Shown: positions 12,501 through 20,283 of the stretch, one piece after another
Layout of the letters: the number at the start of each line of letters is the position of its first letter
Numbering within the stretch: position 1 is the first letter of the stretch
Assembly (NCBI GenBank): GCA_030844895.1
Contig: CM061223.1
Span: 13,465,994-13,529,993, forward strand
Origin: Ambrosia x helenae
Taxonomy: Eukaryota; Streptophyta; Magnoliopsida; Asterales; Asteraceae
DNA length: 64,000 nucleotides
Direction: 5' to 3'
Position numbers and translations under genes: made by a program
Notes under the pieces: generated by a model
Seen by the model: the letters and a program-made list of their open reading frames with translations, nothing else
The model's database searches: none
Told to the model about the DNA's origin: nothing

Positions 12501-14727
12501 TCTCCTCACGAACCTCACTAATCTCTAATGCCTCGGGAAACAAAGGGGCTTCCTCCCCAACTAACTCTAACTCCTCATCATGGGTCTCAACTACCAAATC
12601 ACCCCCACAGATGTAATCAAGACATCGGTCCACACGAGAGATAAAAGAATTTATGAAGTAAACAGAGTCAGTGGGACCGCTAAAATCGTCTTGACTACCA
12701 GGGTATCTCATGGATTTGACGATCTCAAAGGTGACCGTCTCATCTCCTACGCGTAGAGTGATCTTCCCGTCAAAGACATCAATGAGTGCCTTGGCGGTGC
12801 GCAGAAACGGACGACCTAGAATTAGAGGTACTTTGTCGTCTACCTCCATGTCAAGAATAACGAAATCCACGGGGAAAACAAATTTATCAACTTTCACCAA
12901 CAAGTTTTCCACAATGCCCCGTGGATATTTGACCGATCGGTCAGCAAGGGATAAAGTCATGCGCGTTGGGGTCAGGTCACCTAGGTCTAGTTTCTCATAA
13001 AGAGAATAAGGCATCAGGTTGATACTAGCACCTAAGTCTGCCAACGCGTGGTTTTGAGTGTCACTACCAAACATACACGGGATTGTAAAAATCCCGGGAT
13101 CTGTCAATTTCTCCGGTAGCTTGTTCAAAACCACCGCAGAACATCCCGCAGTCAATGGAATGTTTGAGACCTCCCCCAGCCTATCTTTCCTTTTCAGAAG
13201 ATCTTTAAGGAATTTGGCATATTTAGGCATATGCTGGAGGGCCTCAATGAACGGGAGATTGATTTTGAGCTGCTTAAACATATCTAGAAAATGTCCATAC
13301 TCCTTAGCATATTTCTGGTTCCTAAGGCGGGCTGGGTACGGAAGACGAGAAGGATCAATCTCAGGGGTAGGCCTAATCGGTGTGGGTGTCCTACCTACAA
13401 CCTTCTCTATCTGAGGCTCACTATTTGGTGCGGTACTTGCTGGGACTAGCCTAGGTTGCACCCTACTAGGAGCCTCCATCTCTATTTCCTCATCTAACTG
13501 CTCCTCTACCTCACTTTCTACCTGCTCACTAACTCTCTCTGCCCCTCTACCACTACGAGTGGTGACTGCTTTCAGTTGGGCGGCTGGGTTGGGTTGAGTA
13601 CTACCCGAGAACTGGCCTTGGGGCCGCTCTTCCAACCGCCTAGCAATATCACCAACAGTACGCTGAAGATCTAAAAATGCAGAGTGGTGATTTTTCAACA
13701 AGGTGTCATGCTCTGCTAGAGTTTTCTGGGTGTGGGCATCTTTAGCTACTAACTGGGTCAAAAGCTCTTCTATCTTACCCAAACCACCCTCAATACCCGA
13801 ACCTACCTTATTACCCGAATTTCCACCCGAATACTGACCCTGCCCCTGGTTATGAGTAGAGTTTGATGAGAAACCAGGGGGATTACCGGAAGATTTCCAG
13901 CTGAAGTTTGGATGATTCCTCCAACCTGGGTTGTAAGAATTTCCATAAGAGTTATTTGACCCGCGGTTCTGACCGCCTACAAAATCCACCTGTTCCTCCT
14001 GATGAATCAAAGGACATTCAGAAGTAGCATGCCCTCCCCTACACATCTCACACTTTTCAGATTTCAATTTCAGTTCCTTCACTTCCTTAGTCAGAGCATC
14101 TAGAGCAGCAGCCACACTAGTATCCAATGTGACTTGGTGAACACCTCGAGCTGGTGAGGTGGTACTAGGTGCAGGAATGGAATTCCTGAGTAAAGTCCGC
14201 TGCTCATGGTCTGTTTGGGCAAAACTTTCAAATAAGTCATTGCATTCGGCCGCAGTTTTCTTACCCATCATGTGGCCGCCTGCAGAAGTATCAAAGCGGT
14301 TCCTTGCCTCATAAGTTAGGCCATTGTAGAATTTCTCTACAAGGGCCCAATCAGTCAGACCATGTTGGGAGCACCTGCTAAGCAGGTTTTGAAAACGCTC
14401 CCATGCAAGATAATAAGGCTCATCAGGTTCCATCCGGAACGAATGGATCTGATCGCGAAGGCGGGATGCCTTGCTAGGTGGAAAGTACTTATTCAGAAAA
14501 GCTTCTTTAAGGGCATCCCAGGTGGTAAAAGTGTCAGTAGGGTGAGAGTCGAGCCAAGTGGCGGCTCGACCAGAAAGGGAAAAGGGGAACAAGTGGAGGA
14601 ATTTAGCATCATCTGTGGCACCCTGTAGCTTAAAGGTAGCTAGGATGCGAGTCAGACGGGCAATGTGGGCCGGGGCATCCTCATCATCGCGGCCGTGGAA
14701 TTGACATGTGTTATTAATGGCCGTCAT
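9541..14727 (-). CDS. Athila Gag-Pol polyprotein (1728 aa from internal Met)
   Basis: A single open frame of a Ty3-type retrotransposon. Domains by residue: Gag about 20-170; zinc knuckle C-X2-C-X3-H-X4-C at 226-238; aspartic protease with DLGAS at 564-568; reverse transcriptase about 880-1050 with catalytic FMDD at 999-1002; RNase H from about 1146, with CDAS, TTTEKEL, TDHSALRF and AADHLSR blocks. Integrase has its HHCC zinc site about 1361-1402 and a D,D-35-E triad at D1431, D1489 and E1525. The C-terminal integrase tail includes a chromatin-proximal basic region. The order PR-RT-RH-IN is that of Ty3 elements. The same frame extends upstream to an ATG at 14970 but is interrupted by an amber codon at 14806-14808, so translation from 14727 would lack part of the Gag N-terminus. 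All catalytic residues I checked are present. Confidence 0.93.
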   Translation of the reverse strand: MTAINNTCQFHGRDDEDAPAHIARLTRILATFKLQGATDDAKFLHLFPFSLSGRAATWLDSHPTDTFTTWDALKEAFLNKYFPPSKASRLRDQIHSFRMEPDEPYYLAWERFQNLLSRCSQHGLTDWALVEKFYNGLTYEARNRFDTSAGGHMMGKKTAAECNDLFESFAQTDHEQRTLLRNSIPAPSTTSPARGVHQVTLDTSVAAALDALTKEVKELKLKSEKCEMCRGGHATSECPLIHQEEQVDFVGGQNRGSNNSYGNSYNPGWRNHPNFSWKSSGNPPGFSSNSTHNQGQGQYSGGNSGNKVGSGIEGGLGKIEELLTQLVAKDAHTQKTLAEHDTLLKNHHSAFLDLQRTVGDIARRLEERPQGQFSGSTQPNPAAQLKAVTTRSGRGAERVSEQVESEVEEQLDEEIEMEAPSRVQPRLVPASTAPNSEPQIEKVVGRTPTPIRPTPEIDPSRLPYPARLRNQKYAKEYGHFLDMFKQLKINLPFIEALQHMPKYAKFLKDLLKRKDRLGEVSNIPLTAGCSAVVLNKLPEKLTDPGIFTIPCMFGSDTQNHALADLGASINLMPYSLYEKLDLGDLTPTRMTLSLADRSVKYPRGIVENLLVKVDKFVFPVDFVILDMEVDDKVPLILGRPFLRTAKALIDVFDGKITLRVGDETVTFEIVKSMRYPGSQDDFSGPTDSVYFINSFISRVDRCLDYICGGDLVVETHDEELELVGEEAPLFPEALEISEVREESSKPSLETPPPLELKVLPSHLEYAYLGENASLPVIISSKLTEEEKSRLLDVLKAHKQAIAWRLSDIKGISPTYCTHRILMEDDYKPVVQPQRRLNPNMQDVVRKEVLKLMDAGLIYPISDSPWVSPTQVVPKKGGMTVVTNEKNELIPTRTVTGWRVCIDYRRLNDATRKDHFPLPFIDQMLERLAGQQFYCFLDGFSSYFQIPIAPEDQEKTTFTCPYGTYAYRRMPFGLCNAPATFQRCMIAIFQDMIETSMEVFMDDFSVYGSSFDVCLVNLEMMLERCVESKLMLNWEKCHFMVTEGIVLGHKISRDGIEVDRAKIDTISRLPPPTNVKSIRSFLGHAGFYRRFIKDFSKITRPMTRLLEKDVPFVFDEECLKAFEFLKERLVSAPILVSPDWSLPFELMCDASDYAVGAVLGQRRDKHFHPIYYASKTLNDAQENYTTTEKELLAVVFAFDKFRSYLVLSKTTVFTDHSALRFLFAKKDAKPRLIRWILLLSEFDIEIKDKRGAENVAADHLSRLEDPSREEIREEAIGDKFPHESIDFVEAEKQGMPWFTDLANYHAHGMLVEGMSTQQRRKFLREATKYVWDDPFLFRIGSDRILRRCVSREEGLEIIRHCHESLYGGHHAHHTTAQKVFDSGFYWPSVVKDSLDFVRRCDACQRTGNISSKDEMPQNPIQVLEVFDVWGIDFMGPFPISGGNRYILVAIDYVSKWVEAQALPTNDARVVVKFLKKLFTRFGTPKALISDRGTHFCNTMMQKVLARYGVTHRLSTAYHPQTSGQVENANRGVKRILEKTVGKSRKDWSDKLDDALWAFRTAYKTPLGTTPFMIVYGKACHLPVELEHRALWALKAVNLDLTEAAKRRYFQLHELEELRDAAYARSLNIKERTKALHDRRLKGVKEFKKGDQVLLYNSRLKLFGGKLKSKWAGPYTVKEVFPYGTIELLHVDEGKTWKVNGHRLKHYIGGPLDTSESEETPLEIPEKMST

Positions 14728-14970
14728 GATGTAGGAGGGTATCTGCCAGGACCCATCATTGTTGATGGATGGAATGGTAATAGGGGAGTTAACTCCCGTA
14801 AAACCCTAGGTGGATTGTTGGTGGACAGTGCGACGCTCAGCCATTTGGAAAAGGTTTGGTGGTGGACTAGGTGGTGGGGAGGATGACCTAGAAGAACAAG
14901 AGCTAGAAGAACTTACCTCTTCAAGCTTAACTTCAGCAGCTGACTTGCTCCGCGAACGAGTAACTGGCAT
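14728..14970 (-). pseudogene. Gag N-terminal extension interrupted by an amber codon
   Basis: In frame with gag-pol, an ATG at 14968-14970 opens a Ser/Pro/Arg-rich leader, and a second in-frame ATG lies at 14842-14844. A TAG at 14806-14808 (codon 55 from the outer start) separates both from the long frame. Athila gag proteins usually begin in such a basic leader, so this is probably the native start with one nonsense change. A readthrough or sequencing error cannot be excluded. Confidence 0.65.
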
Positions 14971-15148
14971 AAAACTGCAGAGTAGACAGTAAAAGAGGTA
15001 AGGGAATAACAGATAGAAGAAACTAAGAAAAAATATAAAAGACTCGAAATAAAAATAAAAATTAAAACTTTACTGAAAATAAAAATAACAAATAGCACAG
15101 ATATTTCAGATAAGTTCAATCAAAGCTAATTAACGCAATCGCCAAGAG

Positions 15149-15166
15149 TCCCCGGCAACGGCGCCA
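15149..15166 (-). promoter_or_regulatory. Primer binding site, tRNA-Asp
   Basis: The 18 plus-strand bases tccccggcaacggcgcca equal the 3' end, with CCA, of plant tRNA-Asp; their complement on the element's sense strand is the PBS. It lies 6 bp inside the 5' LTR. Athila elements are known to use tRNA-Asp. Confidence 0.93.
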
Positions 15167-15172
15167 AAAACT

Positions 15173-16850
15173 TGATGTGCTAAAAGTAGTTTAATAAAAA
15201 TAACTAAATTAAACCTAAAACTAGACACCTAGTAATACTCTAGACTCTCTAAAACTAAACTACTGACAGGCAAGTGAACCTATCGACTCTAGTAAAGCTA
15301 AAGTAAGTCCGGATATCGAACCCACAGGACTCTAATGGAAAACGGTAACTAGACTCGAAAACTTATCTAAAACTGAAATAAAACTATTTATTATTTTAGA
15401 GGGGGGTTTTACTAAAAACTAAATTCAAGAAAAATAAAGATTAACTAAATAAACTAAACTGAACTTAAGACGTAAACAGAGCTGAACCAAATTCAAATGA
15501 TGGTGAGAATACTACCTAGGTTAGAATCCTACTCATGACTGACGAACTTTTATGGTTATGGAACTAGCTATGGAACCGGGATCTTTAGATACTAAACTTA
15601 CAGGATAAACTAGAGGACCCTCGACCCTTCTCAAGGAGAAACCTAAGGTTACCTATAAGCCGTTAAATTACCGATTGAGAGGTTACCCTTACAGGCTTAC
15701 CTACTCTGATGATAAAGTACCCGCTAGACAGTCTACCTTACAGCGCGAAAGCCTCACTACACTAAAAGTGCAAGGGGTAACTATAGAAAACCTGACCTGA
15801 CTCGATACGCAAGTAGTGGTAAGGAAACTAGGAAGATCTTTTTACAAAGCATCTAAATCTAGCAATTTAACACCCTAGACATATCGACAATCCCGCACCT
15901 TACAGCTATTGGAATTGGAAGAATACTTAGAACTACCCAATCAACAAAAATCACTCCTATGGAAAACACTAGCAATTTACCATAAACTAGTTGTTAACAC
16001 AAAGTCCACAACCTAACACGCATTCATACATGAAAGACATTCACAAAAACGCATGTGGAGTAAATAATTATCAATTGAACAAAACTAAGTACGCATCTAC
16101 ACCAGATCAAAAATAATCAAAGTCTTTACTAAATCATCAACCCATAGTCTAAGTTCCAAAAAAAAACATAAAAAACGTTCATTCAATCATGAGTATTCAT
16201 CATAACCTAAGTAGTAATGGAAATCTAGCCAAGATACATGTTCAAAACAAGAATAAAATCAATTCTAAGTTCAAGAAACATAGTTTGCAATTCAAAAGAA
16301 CAAAGGAATGAAGAAACCGAATGCTTAAAACCCGAATCTCTCAATCCCAATGCTCAAAGTCTTGACCTTTCGCCTTTTTCTCACCTCCTAGTGCTCCAGA
16401 GCAGCTCCAATATCTCAAAAGTGAAGATAAAAACGATTTATGTTCGTTCTAGGGTTTTTAGAATCGAAATTGGGCCAAAAACCCATTTTTTCACGTTTTT
16501 ACTCCCGTCACGTAGCGTGACGGGCTTCAGGTGATGTCGTCACGTAGCGTGACCAACTTCAGGATCAGGAGGGATTCGTCACGTCGCGTGACCAGATGTG
16601 CTCTTTCCCGTCACGTAGCGTGACGAAACATAATTTTTCATTTTTTTCTTTTTTCGACTTCCCGATCAACCGCGACTCGTCCGGAGGCTCGTTTTTTCTC
16701 GTTTAAGCTCCATTTTACTTCCTTTCTTGCCGGACTCCTGTGCAACACGAAATACTAAATAGAATACGAAAATACCACAAAAACGACACAAACTGACTCG
16801 AAAATAATATAAACTATAGACCGAAAACGGATGTATTTTGCAATACATCA
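15173..16850 (-). repeat. 5' LTR of the young Athila element
   Basis: 1678 bp, TGATGT...ACATCA, nearly identical to 3002-4679. It should contain the minus-strand promoter. The palindrome array lies at 16504-16625, in the 5' third of the LTR when read in the element's direction. Confidence 0.95.
16504..16625. repeat. Array of GTCACGTAGCGTGAC palindromes in the 5' LTR
   Basis: The same four-copy palindrome array as at 4331-4452, identical as far as I could compare. In the 5' LTR it would lie upstream of the transcription start, so it is a candidate enhancer; that role is inference. Confidence 0.85.
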
Positions 16851-16855
16851 AATAG
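16851..16855. repeat. Target-site duplication AATAG, right copy
   Basis: Matches 2997-3001 and closes the young Athila insertion. Confidence 0.95.
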
Positions 16856-17610
16856 CTACATGGCTTGTTGGAATTTATCACATAAAAATTGCCCACTAAT
16901 TATTGAAACAAGATTTTAAAACTTTTATAAGTTGCCAAGTTTCAAAAATTCAAACAATTATCATTCATTATAACATTCTTATAACGCTCAACAGCCAATC
17001 TACACAAACTAGTAGCCATGACATCTCCTATATAACAAATCACCCATATACTAGCTTTAAGATTTTAATTTTATCACATGTTCACCAAAACTGACAACTA
17101 CCACCTTTACATTCTTGAATTTAAGCCTAAAAAAATCATATCATAAGCATGGCTCAAACATACACCAACTTGCCTTCAATAATCTAACAAAGTAATGATG
17201 AAAAACATACCTTTGATGTTTATAATTGCTATATTAGGCTTTAATTTCTCACAATTGCGCTTCAAAGTGAAAACCTCCAATTTTAGAACGTTAGGGTTCT
17301 TAACGTTCTCTTCTGATTTCTCAAAAACGAGATGAAACCTCGAGAAACTAATGCTAAGGTTTTGTTCCTCTCGAAAAGTTAAGCAAATTAGACTATAAGA
17401 ACGTATGATTTGGTTGAGATTTGAGGGAGATGAAGGTTTGGGTGGTCATGGAGGTTTAGGGCTTTGTTGAAGAAGATGATAAGTTATAAAATCAGATTAG
17501 GTTAACGAAAAAAATGGGTTGGACATTGATTTTCTTTATGTACCCGACCTGATTAGATGACCCAACCCGAGACCCATGCCCAGATCCGAAAGAGAGCTGC
17601 TCAGGTCCAA

Positions 17611-17802
17611 GCGTAAGCTACTCCAGTGTTGTAGCTTACGATACTGATGGTTCTGATGTGATTTTTGTAATTCCTATATAAGCTACGTCGTAGCCTACGA
17701 CTGAACCGTAGGTTACGGCACTAGATGTTCTAATAAATTGCAGCCAATGCTTCCAGTAAACCTCCTACCGTAGCCTACGGCCTGTTCGTAAGTTACGGTA
17801 CT
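17611..17802. repeat. Array of CGTAGCTTACG-type palindromic words
   Basis: The words gcgtaagctac, gtagcttacg, cgtagcctacg, cgtaggttacgg, cgtagcctacgg and cgtaagttacgg recur within 190 bp. Each is a near-palindrome, and spacers are unrelated. The array sits 3' of pol in the older Athila element, the same relative place as 9190-9237 in the young one, but the word is different. Confidence 0.8.
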
Positions 17803-17965
17803 GCACTTTTTTTTCTTATCAATTGAAGATTACATACTGCACCCTAACATAAAGAATGATCATCACGTAAACTTGTTTGGTGTTTGAATTCATGTTTTAA
17901 ACTAATACGAAATAAGATCATTCTCTCTCTTTTTTTTTTTTTTTTTGAAAGAATCATATTTTATT

Positions 17966-17992
17966 TTATTATTATTATTATTATTATTATTT
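17966..17992. repeat. (ATT)n microsatellite
   Basis: A pure ATT/TTA trinucleotide run flanked by a poly-T stretch. Confidence 0.9.
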
Positions 17993-20278
17993 TAAACTAA
18001 TACGAAATAAGACGTGTACACCTAATTTTCTTACTCACCCATGCGACCCCCCCTAAAACAACAGTGTTGTCCGCAACACTCGAACTTGATTCGGGAACCT
18101 ACCTGGGCGGTTTGAACTTCCCCACACTTGCGTGTTGCTGTGGGTGTACTTCCATAACTCATTGAATAGGAACTGCACGTGCTAACAACCGACCAATAAA
18201 AGAAAAAAATAAATAAAAACAAAAACAAACCTCGGGTTGCCTCCCGGAAGCGCTAAGTTTTAGTCTTCAGCCAAACTTTTTGTGACCCTCAGACGGTCAG
18301 ATCATCCGGTGAGCTCGCAATGAAACTCACCTTCTCAAATGACTTCACGTTTATATTGTTACCATCCAGATATGGTTTTAACCGATGCCCATTCACAACT
18401 TGTCTTTTTTGATCATGTAAATCCTCAATCTCCACATCACCGAATTGTCCCACTCGCGTAATGACAAACGGTCCCAGCCATTTACTTTTTAATTTTCCTG
18501 GAAACAATTTAAGACGTGAGTTAAATAACCATACCATTTGTCCAACTTCAAAGACCTTCTTCCTCAACTTTGCATCATGCACTGCCTTCATCTTGTCCTT
18601 GTACGCGGATGCACAATTGTACGCCTCATCACGTAGTTCCTCAAGCTCACACAATTTCAGTTTCCTATGGGCACCTTCGTCAGTGTAATCCATGTTAACC
18701 TGTTTAACCGCCCATAGTGCACGGTGTGCTAATTCCATTGGTAAATGACAACCCTTACCGTACACCAATCTATAAGGTGTAGTGCCAATAGGTGTTTTAA
18801 ATGCAGTGTGATATGCCCACAAGGCATCATCCAACTTGGTTGACCAATCCTTGAGGTCAGGTCGCACAGTTTTCTGCAAAATCTCTTTGATTTGCCTATT
18901 GGACACTTCAACTTACCCACTTGTCTAAGGGTGATATGGTGTTGTTACCCTATGATCCACGCCATACCGCTTGAGAAGTTTGGCAAAATGAAAGTTTTTA
19001 AAGTGGGATCCCCATCACTTATGATCACACGGGGAATTCCAAATCTAGAAAAAATGTTTGTTAATACAAACTTACACACGGCATCATGATCATTGTATTT
19101 GGTGGCGACTGCTTCAACCCATTTGGAAACATAATCAACCGCCACCAAAATGTACAAATTCTCATAGGAATTTGGAAATGGGCCCATAAAATCAATCCCC
19201 CATACATCAAAGATGTCGACAATGAGGATTGGTTGCATGGGCATCTCATTCCTTTTTGAATCCCACCCATTTTCTGACAGTTCACACAGTTTTTAGCATA
19301 TTCAAAGGCATCTTTAAACAAAGTTGGCCAATAAAAACCACAAGATAAGACTCGGTGACCCGTCTTTTGGCCACTAAAATGGCCTCCACACGCTGATGAG
19401 TGGGCATGCTTCAACACCTCCAATGCCTCTGCCTCTGGAATGCATCTTCTAATAACCTGATCAGCACCAATTTTGTACAAGTCTGGTTCATCCCATATAT
19501 ATTGCTTAGCTTGGGAGATGAACTGTTGTCTCCTCCTTTTGTTCCAAGTCTCGGGTATAGTAGCTGAAGCCAAATAGTTAGCAAAATTTGCGTACCAGGG
19601 TCCCGTGGTAACAGACATCAAATATTCATCTGGGAATTGTTCATTAATTTCAGGTGTGGTATCTCCTTCCTCTAAAGGAATCCTCGACAAATGATCCGCC
19701 ACCACATTCTCACACCCTTTCTTGTCTCTGATTTCCAAATCAAACTCTTGCAGTAATAAGATCCACCGAATCAGCCTCGGTTTAGCATCCTTCTTCTCCA
19801 TCAAATACCTAACTGCAGTGTGATCAGAGTAAACACTTACTTTACTACCCCAGAATACGATCAAAATTTGTCTAAAGCATAGACAACAGCAAGCAACTCC
19901 TTCTCTGTAGTTGTATAATTCAACTGGGCATCAGAGAGGGTTTTGCTTGCATAGTAGATAACTACTGGTTTCTTATCTACTCTTTGACCCAACACGGGCC
20001 CGATTGCATAATCACTTGCATAACACATAATTTCAAAAGGACGTGTCCAATCCGGTGATTGCAAAATCGGTGCCTGTACCAATTGTTCCTTTAACACATT
20101 AAAAAATTTTAAACATTCTTCATTAAACTCAAAAGGAACATCTTTCAAAAGCAAATTACATAAAGGTTTTGTGATGACACTAAATCCCTTAATAAACCTG
20201 CGATAAAATCTGGCGGGTCCTAAAAAGGAACGAACGCCCTTAACATTGGTAGGGGAGGTAATGTAGATATTACTTTAA

Positions 20279-20283
20279 TTTTA
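20279..20283. repeat. TSD TTTTA of solo LTR A, left copy
   Basis: TTTTA precedes TGTGACATCC and recurs at 22995-22999. Removing one copy plus the LTR rejoins the pol reading frame. Confidence 0.9.

Larger units (their letters stand above)
3002..16850 (-). mobile_element. Young Athila-lineage Ty3 LTR retrotransposon, 13.85 kb
   Basis: A complete element on the minus strand. It has two 1678-bp LTRs (3002-4679 and 15173-16850) that begin TGATGT and end ACATCA, the TSD AATAG on both sides, a tRNA-Asp primer binding site at 15149-15166 and a purine tract next to the 3' LTR. It also has a 1728-codon gag-pol frame and a 456-codon ORF 3' of pol. Comparing the LTRs by eye I found only three substitutions and four one-base indels, so insertion was recent. 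The zinc knuckle, fused gag-pol, the ORF 3' of pol and the tRNA-Asp primer all fit the Athila lineage. One amber codon near the gag start (14806-14808) is the only coding lesion I noticed. Confidence 0.95.
16856..18288. other. Noncoding region 3' of the older pol
   Basis: No gene was recognised. It corresponds in position to 7387-9540 of the young element: after the pol stop come AT-rich DNA, a (ATT)n run at 17966-17992, an array of GTAGCTTACG-type palindromic words (17611-17802) and a G-rich patch around 17410-17470. Confidence 0.6.

Noticed and set aside
10780..14628. Many shorter frames on both strands inside gag-pol
   Set aside because: They are shadows of the long gag-pol frame; none has a domain of its own.
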